Shown: positions 8,622 to 16,377 of the stretch, piece by piece
Layout: each line of letters begins with the position of its first letter
Position numbering within the stretch: position 1 is the first letter of the stretch
Source of the DNA: Streptomyces sp. NBC_01210
Lineage (GTDB): Bacteria > Actinomycetota > Actinomycetes > Streptomycetales > Streptomycetaceae
DNA length: 64,000 bases
Assembly: GCF_036010325.1 (NCBI RefSeq)
Contig: NZ_CP108549.1
Coordinates: 3,410,001-3,474,000, forward strand
Direction of reading: 5' to 3'
Program-made: the position numbers and the translations under genes
The notes under the pieces: generated by a model
What the model was told of the DNA's origin: nothing
What the model saw: only the letters and a program-made list of their open reading frames with translations
Databases searched by the model: none

Positions 8622-9117
8622 TCTGCGCACCGCGAATGAGGCGAGGGATGCGCTCGCCCGGCAGGTGCAGCAGCTGGGCGGCACGCCTGTCGCGGGGAAG
8701 CCGGGCAGCCGCGGTGAGCCCGGCCTCGCCGGACAGCGCGGCGAGAAGGGCCACCAGGGCGAGCCGGGCCCGATTGGACCCACCGGATCCATTGGTCCGT
8801 CCGGCCAGCCGGGAGACGACGGCACGAACGGCATCAGCCAGACCGGTGTCCCCGGCAGTCCGGGCGCCGACGGCCAGTCGGTTGTCGGCCCGCAGGGTGA
8901 GACTGGCCCGCAAGGTCAGCCCGGTGCCGACGGTCACGACGGGGCTGACGGCAAGGACGGCGCAGACGGCCAGGCGTGCCCAGCCGGCCACTCGTGGCAG
9001 GCGCCAGCTGACGATTCGGATGCGCTGGTGTGCCGCAACGATGGTGCGCCCCCGCCGAGGGAGAAGCCCGGCCTGTTGTCCCTCGGCCTGGGTCCGACCC
9101 GCCGCCAATACCCCTGA
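8497..9117 (+). CDS. collagen-like (Gly-X-Y) repeat protein with N-terminal TM anchor
   Basis: A 206-aa protein. Residues 12-38 form a hydrophobic signal anchor (TDVAFTVIAALCLAGFAFLV), followed by a short helical, probably coiled-coil, stretch (LRTANEARDALARQVQQLGG). A collagen-type Gly-X-Y tract then spans about residues 65-165 (GEPGLAGQRGEKGHQGEPG; GADGHDGADGKDGADG), and a C-terminal part has two cysteines (QACPAG and LVCRN). Bacterial collagen-like tracts form trimeric rods and are frequent in phage tail or surface proteins. GTG 8497 is preceded by AGGGG at good spacing. Host function is unknown; it sits in the accessory island. Confidence 0.8.
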   Translation: MTRHKSEGSARFRTDVAFTVIAALCLAGFAFLVITTQGMAHDLRTANEARDALARQVQQLGGTPVAGKPGSRGEPGLAGQRGEKGHQGEPGPIGPTGSIGPSGQPGDDGTNGISQTGVPGSPGADGQSVVGPQGETGPQGQPGADGHDGADGKDGADGQACPAGHSWQAPADDSDALVCRNDGAPPPREKPGLLSLGLGPTRRQYP

Positions 9118-9123
9118 TACGAA

Positions 9124-9160
9124 CGCCCCCTGTTCACCCTTCGGGGAGGGCAGGGGGCGC
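9124..9160. terminator. bidirectional terminator hairpin
   Basis: CGCCCCCTG (9124-9132) pairs with CAGGGGGCG (9151-9159), with an inner CCCTTCGGGGAGGG element. It lies between the converging ends of the collagen-like gene and the small membrane protein gene. Confidence 0.7.
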
Positions 9161-9165
9161 TTTCG

Positions 9166-9336
9166 TCATGCCCGGGTGCGTCGCTGCCAGCAGAGGTACG
9201 CGCCGATGGCGAGGAGTCCGGTGATGACGAGGTTCCCGATCAGCGTGGGTGTGTCGCCTCCCTTACTGATGGCGGTGAAGCCGCCGAGCGCGAGCGCTCC
9301 GAGGATGATGGCGAGGATGGTCCAGAACGCTTTCAC
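9166..9336 (-). CDS. small two-helix membrane protein
   Basis: Starting at GTG 9336, with GGGGG upstream, this 56-aa protein has two predicted membrane helices: TILAIILGALALGGFTAI and LIGNLVITGLLAIGAYLCW. A basic tail QRRTRA follows. The frame extends further upstream to 9420, but that part looks unlike a coding sequence. No family recognised; holin-like small proteins have this shape, but nothing more supports that. Confidence 0.5.
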   Translation of the reverse strand: MKAFWTILAIILGALALGGFTAISKGGDTPTLIGNLVITGLLAIGAYLCWQRRTRA

Positions 9337-9498
9337 GGCGGCCCCCAAGGCGTGCGGAATGTGGGCCACAAGGTAGCGGCTGACATGCCACCCGGCTCCC
9401 CCTCGCGCGACCGGGGGCAACCCGTGCGTCGAGGCGCCACCGAATCCGTGCGTCTGGCGCCCTCGCCGAGGGGCCGGGCGTCGCTGTACGGTGCGCGC

Positions 9499-10013
9499 AT
9501 GTCCCCGGACAGACCGTCGCTCCCCGCGGCTCTACGCCGAGCCGTGCTCGAAGAGTCCGGATACGCGTGCGCCGTGCCCAGTTGCCGCATGACCCGGTGG
9601 AAATCGCTCACATCGAGCCATGGTCGAAGGTCCAACAGCACACCTTCGACAACCTGATCGCGCTCTGTCCGAACCACCACACCAGGTTCGACACCGAGAA
9701 GCGGATTCCAGCAGCGTCGGTGCACCGGTGGAAGGCGAACCTCGCTGTCCTCAACGGTCGGTACAGCGACCTTGAGCGCCGACTCCTCGAAGAGGCTGCG
9801 AATGCGCCCCAGAACGCGATGTGGCCCATTCACCGGAGTCTGTTCCTCCTGATCCGGAACCTTCTCGCCGACGACATGATCGGGAGGGTGGCGAATCACG
9901 GGCAGCCCGGGATCGTCCTCAACAACCAGCCTGTGGAGATCTTCGTGGCACTCACCCCAAAGGGCCGGGAGTTCGTCCGGCGATGGCAGGACGCCGAGCC
10001 GCTCGGCGAATGA
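9499..10013 (+). pseudogene. HNH endonuclease broken by a frameshift
   Basis: Frame one (from ATG 9499) gives MSPDRPSLPAALRRAVLEES then GYACAVPSCRMT, the usual start of a small HNH nuclease with a first Cys pair. About 9590-9600 the homology jumps one frame and continues VEIAHIEPWS and NLIALCPNHHTRFD, the His, Asn and His/Cys elements of the betabetaalpha-metal fold. It ends with RRWQDAEPLGE at 10013. Each half alone is incomplete. Either this is a pseudogene, a sequencing error, or (least likely) a recoded gene. A C-terminal helical part of about 100 residues is intact. Confidence 0.7.
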
Positions 10014-10207
10014 TCGCCGACTCGAGACGGCACGATGCCACGGACAGCCCCGCACCACCTTTCCCGCGGGGCCGGGTGCTGCGTCGTCTCCGGGTTGCGC
10101 GCAACGGCCCGGCGAGCGGGCTCCGTCAGCAATCTCGCGCAACTCCCCGCAGTCGCTCTGCCATTGGCAGCATGCTGAGACTCCGACCAGCGAGAACGGA
10201 GCACACC

Positions 10208-10411
10208 ATGACGCTCAAGTTCATCGGCACGACCTCGGAGCACGGCAACTGCCCCACGCTGTATGAGGTCGAGGAGACCGGCGACATCGTCGTCCAGGGC
10301 GACCAGCTGACCGACCCCGAGCACCTAGCGCAGCTGCGCGATGTCGGCGAGCATGAGACGTTCGTCGTCATTCCCCGTGCACTGCTGACCCGCTTCACCC
10401 CCAAGGAGTGA
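10208..10411 (+). CDS. 67-aa protein paired with DUF6879 gene
   Basis: A small acidic protein containing FIGTTSEHGNCPTLYEVEE, DIVVQGDQLTDP and FVVIPRALLTRF. Proteins of this shape commonly precede DUF6879 and XRE/DUF5753 genes in streptomycetes, as far as I recall. It starts at ATG 10208 and its stop is 1 bp before the next start (GTG 10413), so translation is coupled. No function is known. It could be a toxin- or antitoxin-like partner of the regulator downstream. Confidence 0.75.
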   Translation: MTLKFIGTTSEHGNCPTLYEVEETGDIVVQGDQLTDPEHLAQLRDVGEHETFVVIPRALLTRFTPKE

Positions 10412-10412
10412 C

Positions 10413-10949
10413 GTGCCCGCCCTGATCCCGTTCGAGGAGATCGCCCACCTCTTCTCGGAGTTCGAGCACACCGCGTTCCGGTTGGAGACCCGCCGCGGCT
10501 ACGTCTCCGACCGGCAGGGCGCCCGCTTCCAGGCGTTCATGCGAGGCATCGACCCGCCGCCGGAGCCGGGCCACCCGTGGAACGTCAACGTGCGCGAGAA
10601 GGCCGAGCAGGGCGCCACGTTCTCCCGCGTGCGGATCATCGACGAGCCGCCCACGGATGGGCAGCGGTTCCTTATGGCAACCGCGGCGGGCAACGTCGCG
10701 GCGGGCGAGGACATTCGCGTCGTGCCCCGGTCCGAGGCTAAGCGGCTGGGGCTCCCGGACTTCGACCTGTGGCTGTTCGACTCCCGCACCCTGGTCCGCA
10801 TGCACATCGACGACACCGACACCACGATCGGCGTCGAGCTGGTCGACGACCCGGCGCAGGTGCTCGCCGCCTGTCGGGCGCGTGATGCAGCGTGGCCTCT
10901 CGCTGTCCCTACTGCTGAGGTGTGGGCGGAGGTACGTTCGTCTGTGTGA
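10413..10949 (+). CDS. DUF6879 family protein
   Basis: A 178-aa protein with the family features FEHTAFRLETRRGY near residue 15, VRIIDEPPTDGQRF near 70, and the C-terminal core FDLWLFDSRTLVRMHIDD followed by VELVDDP. The family is widespread in Streptomyces, usually directly before an XRE regulator with a DUF5753 domain; its biochemistry is undescribed. It starts at GTG 10413 and overlaps the next gene by 4 bp (GTGA), so the three genes 10208-11785 form one operon. Confidence 0.85.
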   Translation: MPALIPFEEIAHLFSEFEHTAFRLETRRGYVSDRQGARFQAFMRGIDPPPEPGHPWNVNVREKAEQGATFSRVRIIDEPPTDGQRFLMATAAGNVAAGEDIRVVPRSEAKRLGLPDFDLWLFDSRTLVRMHIDDTDTTIGVELVDDPAQVLAACRARDAAWPLAVPTAEVWAEVRSSV

Positions 10950-11785
10950 GCACGGACTTTCAGAGCGCGAGGGTCGCCCTCGGCGCGCGCCTTCGGGAGC
11001 TGCGCGCCGAGGCGGGCTTCACCGGCAAGGACTTGGCCGAGCAGCTCGGCTGGCAGCGGTCAAAGGTGTCGCGCCTGGAGAACGGCAAGCAGACGGCAAC
11101 CGCGGAAGACCTCACGGCGTGGGCAGGCGCCACGGCCCCGGGCCAGGCGGCCGATCTGGAGAGCCGCCGCCGTGGCCTGGAGTCGCAGCAACGCTCATGG
11201 CGCCGGCAACTCGCCGCCGGACACCGCTCGGTGCAGGACCGCTACGTCGTCGAGTACCGCAGCACATCCACGGTGCGCGGCTACGAGGCGACCGTCATCC
11301 CGGGCCTGTTCCAGACTCCGGACTACGCCCGGCATCTGCTGATCCAGAACGCTGCGCTGATGCGGTCGCCCCGCGACACGGAGGAAGCGGTGCACGCCCG
11401 CATGCGGCGGCAAGAGGTGCTGTACGAGGTGCGCAAGCTGTTCCGAGTCCTCGTGTGGGAGGGGGCTCTGCACGCACTGATCTGCCCCCGCGAGGTGATG
11501 GCCGGGCAGCTCGATCGGCTCGTCGGGCTGATCGGCATGAGCACGGTGGAGCTGGGCATCGTGCCTCTCGGTGCGATGCTGCCGCTGACCCCGAAGCACG
11601 GCTTCTGGATCTTCGACGAGGAGCGCGTCATCGTCGAGACGATCAACACGGAGTTGTCGTACGAGACGGCCGACGAGGTGGAGTTGTACGGGCGGGTGTG
11701 GGACGGGCTGAACGAGGCGGCGGCGTACGGGCCGAAGGCACACCGGCTGATCGCGCGGGCCCGGGCTATGGTCCTGCCCGCCTGA
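10946..11785 (+). CDS. XRE-family regulator with DUF5753 domain
   Basis: A 279-aa protein with an N-terminal helix-turn-helix (LGARLRELRAEAGFTGKDLA; GWQRSKVSRLENGKQ, residues about 10-55). The C-terminal ligand/partner domain of the DUF5753 (Scr1-type) class carries VVEYRSTSTVRGYEATVIPG and LFQTPDYARHLL. Such proteins usually pair with a small DUF397 or DUF6879 protein and are considered toxin-antitoxin-like or sporulation regulators. GTG 10946 overlaps the DUF6879 stop. It is probably an autoregulated accessory module within the tRNA-His island. Confidence 0.88.
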   Translation: MSTDFQSARVALGARLRELRAEAGFTGKDLAEQLGWQRSKVSRLENGKQTATAEDLTAWAGATAPGQAADLESRRRGLESQQRSWRRQLAAGHRSVQDRYVVEYRSTSTVRGYEATVIPGLFQTPDYARHLLIQNAALMRSPRDTEEAVHARMRRQEVLYEVRKLFRVLVWEGALHALICPREVMAGQLDRLVGLIGMSTVELGIVPLGAMLPLTPKHGFWIFDEERVIVETINTELSYETADEVELYGRVWDGLNEAAAYGPKAHRLIARARAMVLPA

Positions 11786-11872
11786 GCAACCGCGTCAAAC
11801 CGGCCGAGCCCCCCGCGCAATCCCGCACAATCGGCAGGCGCCCGCTCGCCTGCTGTTCCTACGGTCCTGGTC

Positions 11873-12067
11873 ATGGACTCACGAACCCGCCCCTCGGGGG
11901 CCTCCGAAGCGGGACCGTCCGGCTGGTGCCACTGGCACAAGGGACCGTCCGGTACAGCCATAGTTGTCCAGGCCCATGAGCGGCAGTCCGGCCCCCCGGT
12001 CCCGGTGTCGGCGTGCGCTCCGTGCCGTGAGCAGCACAGGCTGACGCCACTGGCGCTCGGGTCATGA
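11873..12067 (+). CDS. small Cys/His-rich protein
   Basis: A 64-aa protein with SGWCHWHKGPSGTA and SACAPCREQH. The three cysteines and several histidines suggest a single structural zinc site. Similar short proteins are scattered in Streptomyces accessory DNA near XRE/DUF5753 genes. Function unknown. It ends just before the next small Cys-rich gene. Confidence 0.55.
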   Translation: MDSRTRPSGASEAGPSGWCHWHKGPSGTAIVVQAHERQSGPPVPVSACAPCREQHRLTPLALGS

Positions 12068-12169
12068 AGCCCACCACCACCCCGGGTCGCGTCGTCGCGG
12101 TACCGAGAAGCGCTGCACCCTCAAGCCCGGCCATCGCGGCGAGCACTTCCACGCGTACAGACGCACGGC

Positions 12170-12367
12170 GTGGCCGAACCGGGGACCCGAGCCACAGTGA
12201 GCGTCGCGACTGTGGACGCGAAGGCGCCGGCGTGCCGGATCGGCGAGTGCGGCGAGTGCCCCGGGAATCGCATCGTACGACTCGCCGGCGCCCGGGTATG
12301 GGAGAAGCCGATCGAGGAACTGCGGTGTAAGTGCCCCTGCCACAGGACGAGGGGCCGCCGCTCATGA
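12170..12367 (+). CDS. small Cys-rich, zinc-ribbon-like protein
   Basis: A 65-aa protein with ACRIGECGECPGNRIVRLAG and ELRCKCPCHR, i.e. two CxxxxCxxC / CxCxC clusters and a final His, consistent with metal binding. It starts at GTG 12170; GTG 12197 is an alternative and would give a more compact protein. No DNA-binding or catalytic signature is recognisable. Together with the gene at 11873 it forms a pair of tiny metal-binding proteins in the island. Confidence 0.55.
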   Translation: MAEPGTRATVSVATVDAKAPACRIGECGECPGNRIVRLAGARVWEKPIEELRCKCPCHRTRGRRS

Positions 12368-12669
12368 CTCCCGTTCGTGGCCACCGACGGCGGTACGGCT
12401 CGGCCGGGGCTGTAGGCCATGGCGCACACGGGCCGGAACACGGATCACCGCTCATTCCGGGCGACGACGACGGCCTTCTTCCGCACCATCCCCGCTCCCG
12501 GCAACCCACTGCACCACGAGCCGAACGGCAACTACTAAGACCCCGCCTCGGCCGATAACTCCGGCCAGGAGACCGCGGCCGAGGCAGTGACGGGCCCCCT
12601 GAAGGCCCGGCACGTGCACGACGGCGTGAGGGGAGGCCTCGCGCCGAGGACGCACCCAAGGAGCATCGC
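12368..12669. other. stretch without a confident gene
   Basis: About 300 bp. One 39-codon frame from ATG 12419 to TAA 12538 ends PGNPLHHEPNGNY, and its AFFRTIPAPGNP part looks like tiny orphan proteins in streptomycetes. There is no start signal worth trusting, so I do not annotate it as a gene. No repeat or RNA structure stands out. Confidence 0.3.
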
Positions 12670-13098
12670 ATGACCGCTCTCGCAACTGAACATGTCACCG
12701 GGCGCCAGCTCGTCAGCGCCGAACTCTTCGAACGGCTCACCGACTTCTGCGCCGACGAGTACGGCCTCGAGCGCGGCGTCGCCGAACGTGTGATGGATGA
12801 GGGCCTCGCGTTCCTCGACGTCATGGGGCGCACCGGCGAGAGCCTGTCGCCCTCGAAGACCGTTGACCCGGCGTGGCACACGTTCATGCTGCACAGCCCC
12901 GAGTACACCGAGTGGTGCCTGAGCCGCTATGGCCGGTACATCCACCACGCCCCGAACTCCCGGTACCGGGACAAGGCGGCGATGGTCGACGTCGTCGCGA
13001 AGATCCGGGCGGCCGGCTACCCGGTCGACGAGTCCCTGTGGGGCATCAGGGCGAACTGCAACGAGCCGACTTGCTGCGGCGACGGCCCCTGCTGCTGA
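12670..13098 (+). CDS. glycine-rich-domain-containing-protein-like (DPAWHTF) protein
   Basis: A 142-aa protein with DPAWHTFMLHSPEYTEWCLS near residues 65-85 and YGRYIHHAPNSRY next. This is the D-x-x-W-H-x-F core shared with GRDP/DUF1399-type proteins of plants and actinobacteria, where conserved His and Cys may bind metal. The end is unusually Cys-rich (CNEPTCCGDGPCC). ATG 12670 follows an AAGGAGC motif at good spacing. Function unknown; the protein is cytoplasmic. Confidence 0.7.
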   Translation: MTALATEHVTGRQLVSAELFERLTDFCADEYGLERGVAERVMDEGLAFLDVMGRTGESLSPSKTVDPAWHTFMLHSPEYTEWCLSRYGRYIHHAPNSRYRDKAAMVDVVAKIRAAGYPVDESLWGIRANCNEPTCCGDGPCC

Positions 13099-13162
13099 CC
13101 TGATCCTCGCGCGCGGTCGTCGTGAGGCGGCCGCGCGCCACTCAGAGAACGGAACTGACGCC

Positions 13163-13540
13163 GTGGCACCCGCGCTTCTCTCCACCTGCAGCCGCATCAC
13201 GCTCTTCCCGCTGGAGGACCTGACCGTCGCGTACACCACGCAGTCGAGCGACTCCCGCGGTCTCGGGGATGTCGCCATCGTCGGCGTCATCGAGTCGGAC
13301 AGCGCGACCGGTGAGCACCTGTGGCGGCTGGCCGCGAGCATGTACACCAACCCGCCCACCGGCCAGACGCAGGCCCGGTGGATCCTCACCCAATGCACCA
13401 GGGCCCGCACCGTCAGGGCGACCTCGCACCGTGATCTGCCTGACGCGAAGTGGACCGGCGACCTGACGGGCGAGTTCCACCTCGACGCCCTCTTTGCCAA
13501 CCACGCCATCCTGCGCACGGGTCGTCTCACCATCGAGTGA
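13163..13540 (+). CDS. hypothetical protein, island end
   Basis: A 125-aa reading frame with good coding bias, beginning at GTG 13163 (APALLSTCSRITLFPLEDLT) and ending FANHAILRTGRLTIE. Mixed alpha/beta pattern, no signal peptide, no recognised family. It lies 64 bp after the DPAWHTF gene. The 225 bp that follow, up to the end of cebR, hold nothing I can name. Confidence 0.5.
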   Translation: MAPALLSTCSRITLFPLEDLTVAYTTQSSDSRGLGDVAIVGVIESDSATGEHLWRLAASMYTNPPTGQTQARWILTQCTRARTVRATSHRDLPDAKWTGDLTGEFHLDALFANHAILRTGRLTIE

Positions 13541-13765
13541 CGGCTCAGTCAACCCGGCCGCCCCGGTCTGCCTGCGTCCCCCCTCGCGGACAGGCCGCGG
13601 CTCTCCCTCTGCCGAGAAACATCAGCCGCGTCGCGACGGACGGGCCCGTCTCCCCCGTAGAGCAGGAGTCGGGGTTCTACTCATGAGGGCATCCCGATGC
13701 GGTTGGCGCTCTCATGCCGGACCGGCGTGGGATCCCTGTCTGCGTGTGATCTCTGTCCGCGTGGT

Positions 13766-14815
13766 CTACGACGACTCGCGTACGACCAGCTCCGTCGGGA
13801 GCACGATTTGAGGTCGCTCCGCCGAGCCGCTCTTTATCTCCTGGAGCAGCACCCGGGCCATCGTGCGGCCCATCTCCTCGATCGGCTGACGCACGCTGGT
13901 GAGCGCCGGATCCATATGGCGGGCCACCGCCGAGTCGTCGAAGCCGACGAGCGCCACATCGTCCGGTATCCGGCGGCCCGCCTCGCGCAGCACATGACGC
14001 GCGCCCGCCGCCATCACGTCCGAGGCCGCGAAGACAGCGTCCACGTGCGGGCAGCGCTCCAGGAGCTCCCGCATCGCGCGGCGGCCGCCCTCCTCCGTGA
14101 AGTCGGCGGGTGCCGTCAGCCGGGCCTCGGGGACCTGGCCCGCCGCCTCCAGGGCCGCGCGGTAGCCGTCGAGACGGCACTGGGCGCCGTACACATCGAG
14201 GCGTCCGGTGATCGTCCCGATGGTGCGACGGCCGCGCGCCAGCAGGTGGGCGACCGCACTCCGCGCGCCCTCGAAGTTGTCGGAGTCGACCGCGGCGAGG
14301 GTCTCCCGCTCGGACCTGCGGCCGCTGATGACGGCCGGGATGGAGAGCTGCTCCAGCATGTCGGGGATCGGATCGTCGGCGTGCACCGAAACCAGCAGGA
14401 CGCCGTCCACACGGTGCGCGGCCAGATATGTGGCCAGCCGGCGGCGCTCGCGGTCGCTGCCGGCCAGTGTGAGCAGCAGCTGCATCTCCGTGTCGGCGAG
14501 GGCCGCGCCGACGCCACGGACCATGTCGGAGAAGTACGGCTCGGCGAAGAACCGGTCCTCCGGCTCCGGGACGACGAGCGCGATCGCGTCGGTGCGGTTG
14601 GCGGCGAGCGCGCGGGCGGCGCGATTGGGTACGTAACCGAGTTCGGCGACGGCGGCCTCGACGGCGGCACGGGTGCGGTCGCTGACCCGTGGCGAGCCGT
14701 TGATCACTCGGGAGACCGTGCCCCGGCCGACTCCGGCGCGGGCAGCCACCTCTTCGAGGGTGGGCCTGCCCGTACGCCGCCCGCCGTTCCGCGTGCGGAT
14801 GGTCCGAGACACCAT
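13766..14815 (-). CDS. cebR: CebR, LacI-family cello-oligosaccharide repressor
   Basis: A 349-aa LacI/GalR regulator. The N-terminal HTH is TLEEVAARAGVGRGTVSRVI, with the hinge helix RAARALAAN near residue 65, followed by the periplasmic-binding-like effector domain (SDNFEGARSAVAHLLARGRR, VDAVFAASDVMAAGARHVLR, DVALVGFDDS). CebR represses cello-oligosaccharide uptake genes and is released by cellobiose. It is divergent from the ABC operon, and the exact TGGGAGCGCTCCCA palindrome lies between them. ATG 14815 is supported by GGGGAGG 6 nt upstream; the longer frame to 15184 crosses the operator and is not coding. Confidence 0.93.
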   Translation of the reverse strand: MVSRTIRTRNGGRRTGRPTLEEVAARAGVGRGTVSRVINGSPRVSDRTRAAVEAAVAELGYVPNRAARALAANRTDAIALVVPEPEDRFFAEPYFSDMVRGVGAALADTEMQLLLTLAGSDRERRRLATYLAAHRVDGVLLVSVHADDPIPDMLEQLSIPAVISGRRSERETLAAVDSDNFEGARSAVAHLLARGRRTIGTITGRLDVYGAQCRLDGYRAALEAAGQVPEARLTAPADFTEEGGRRAMRELLERCPHVDAVFAASDVMAAGARHVLREAGRRIPDDVALVGFDDSAVARHMDPALTSVRQPIEEMGRTMARVLLQEIKSGSAERPQIVLPTELVVRESS

Positions 14816-14830
14816 GTCGCCTCCCCAGGC

Positions 14831-14857
14831 TTCCCGGGCTTCCCGGGCTTCCCGGGC
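14831..14857. repeat. 9-bp tandem repeat in cebR leader
   Basis: Three exact copies of TTCCCGGGC (14831, 14840, 14849), just before the cebR ribosome binding site on the opposite strand. Each contains the palindrome CCCGGG. It may be a slippage-prone leader or a fold in the mRNA. Confidence 0.8.
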
Positions 14858-14925
14858 CGAGAACATTACGCGTCGGGTGCCTTGACACCCCCTCAGGGAG
14901 CCGCGACCCTTCAACACATCACATA

Positions 14926-14939
14926 TGGGAGCGCTCCCA
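14926..14939. promoter_or_regulatory. CebR operator
   Basis: TGGGAGCGCTCCCA, a perfect 14-bp palindrome identical to the published CebR box, lies between divergent cebR (start 14815) and cebE (start 15058). It is expected to repress the transporter operon and cebR itself. A half-site TGGGAGC occurs at 18320, ahead of the beta-glucosidase. Confidence 0.93.
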
Positions 14940-15057
14940 CCGTACCTGACCCATACACAACCCGCACGTTCCCCGCCCGAGCCGCAGAACGTCAACGTAA
15001 CGGCGCTGCAAGCCGGTTGGCCGGGAGGTCGGCACGTCAGGGCACAAGGAGGACGCA

Positions 15058-16371
15058 ATGCGCAGGGCAGTAATCCTCGCGGTCGTCGCCGCGCTCGGCG
15101 CCGGTCTGCTGGCCGGCTGTGCCAAGGACAGTGACGAACCTGCCAACAGCGCGTCGAAGGCCGGCGGTGGCGGCAAGGGCTCAACCACGCTCACCGTAGG
15201 CGTCTTCGGCGCGTTCGGTCTCAAGGAGGCCGGCCTCTACGACGAGTACATGAAGCTCAACAAGAACATCGTGATCAAGCAGACCTCGATCGAGCGGAAC
15301 GAGAACTACTACCCGCAGCTGCTGACACATCTGGGCAGCGGCAGCGGACTCGCCGACATCCAGGCCGTCGAGGTCAACAACATCGCCGAGATCACCGCCA
15401 CTCAGGCCGGCAAGCTGGTCGACCTGGGCAAGGCGGACGGGGTCCAGAAGGACGCGTTCCTGCCGTGGAAGCTGGCGCAGGCCACCACCAAGGACGGCAG
15501 GACGATCGCGCTGGGCACCGACATCGGACCGCAGGGCATCTGCTACCGCAAGGACCTCTTCGCCAAGGCCGGGCTGCCCACCGACCGTGAGGCGGTCGGC
15601 AAGCTGTGGGCCGGCGACTGGAACAAGTACCTGGACGCGGGCGAGCAGTTCAAGGCCAAGGCGCCCAAGGGCACGGCGTTCGTGGACTCCGCGTCCGGCG
15701 TGATGGAGGCGATAACCGGCAGCAACGAGAACCGCTTCTACGACAAGGACGGCAAGGTCGTCTACAAGACGAACCCGTCCGTGAAGCAGGCCTGGGACAT
15801 CGCAGCGGCGTTCGCGACGGAAGGTCTTACGGGCAAGCTCCAGCAGTTCACGCCTGCCTGGGACCAGGGCTACGCGAACGGCACCTTCGCCACCGTCTCC
15901 TGCCCGGCCTGGATGCTCGGCTATATCCAGGACAAGGCCGGGGCGGCCGGCAAGGACAAGTGGGACGTGGCCGCGGCGCCCAGGCCCAGCAACTGGGGCG
16001 GCTCGTTCCTGACCGTCCCCGACGCAGGCAGGAACAAGGCCGAGGCGGCGAAGCTCGCGGCCTGGCTGACCGCGCCCGAGCAGCAGGCAAAGCTCTTCGC
16101 CAAGCGCGGCAGCTTCCCCAGCGCCAGGGCCGCGTACTCCCTGCCCGCCGTCTCCGGTGCCAAGCACGCCTACTTCGCGGGCGCGCCCATCGGGCAGATC
16201 TTCTCGAAGGCCGCCGAGGGTGTGCCGGTCCAGATCATCGGGCCGAAAGACCTGATCATCGCGCAGAACCTGGCGGACATCGGCATGCTCCAGGTCGACC
16301 AGAAGGGCCGCTCACCCAAGGAAGGCTGGGACGCGGCGGTGAAGGCGATCGACAACGCTCTGGACCAGTGA
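15058..16371 (+). CDS. cebE: CebE, cello-oligosaccharide-binding lipoprotein
   Basis: A 437-aa ABC extracellular sugar-binding protein. Signal peptide MRRAVILAVVAALGAG ends in lipobox LLAGC, so Cys21 is lipidated. The mature protein has the family-1 binding fold (TTLTVGVFGAFGLKEAG, VEVNNIAEITATQAG, TDIGPQGICYRKDLFAKAGL). The AAGGAGG ribosome binding site is 6 nt before ATG 15058. First gene of the cebEFG-bglC operon, downstream of the CebR operator. The ATPase (usually MsiK) is not in this cluster, as is normal for Streptomyces. Substrate inferred from operator and neighbours: cellobiose/cellotriose. Confidence 0.9.
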   Translation: MRRAVILAVVAALGAGLLAGCAKDSDEPANSASKAGGGGKGSTTLTVGVFGAFGLKEAGLYDEYMKLNKNIVIKQTSIERNENYYPQLLTHLGSGSGLADIQAVEVNNIAEITATQAGKLVDLGKADGVQKDAFLPWKLAQATTKDGRTIALGTDIGPQGICYRKDLFAKAGLPTDREAVGKLWAGDWNKYLDAGEQFKAKAPKGTAFVDSASGVMEAITGSNENRFYDKDGKVVYKTNPSVKQAWDIAAAFATEGLTGKLQQFTPAWDQGYANGTFATVSCPAWMLGYIQDKAGAAGKDKWDVAAAPRPSNWGGSFLTVPDAGRNKAEAAKLAAWLTAPEQQAKLFAKRGSFPSARAAYSLPAVSGAKHAYFAGAPIGQIFSKAAEGVPVQIIGPKDLIIAQNLADIGMLQVDQKGRSPKEGWDAAVKAIDNALDQ

Positions 16372-16377
16372 GCGCCG

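Larger units (their letters stand above)
8010..13700. mobile_element. accessory island next to tRNA-His (probable integrated-element remnant)
   Basis: Between tRNA-His and cebR, about 5.7 kb of short, phage- or plasmid-flavoured genes interrupt an otherwise core gene order: collagen-like protein, HNH nuclease (frameshifted), XRE/DUF5753 with DUF6879, Cys-rich small proteins, and orphans. Coding density is lower and several genes appear decayed. No integrase, excisionase or replication gene is seen. I could not find a duplicate of the tRNA 3' end near 13,600-13,750. The boundaries are therefore approximate and the mobile origin is inferred. The first part, 8010-8279, holds no gene I can support. 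Confidence 0.45.

Noticed and set aside
10657..11979. A 440-codon frame covering the DUF6879 and XRE genes
   Set aside because: It runs through both recognised genes in a different frame with highly basic, low-complexity sequence; typical high-GC shadow.
8010..13760. attL/attR pair from the tRNA-His 3' end
   Set aside because: The region near 13,650-13,690 has GGTTCTACTCATGAG, which only loosely resembles the tRNA end. Not enough for a site call.
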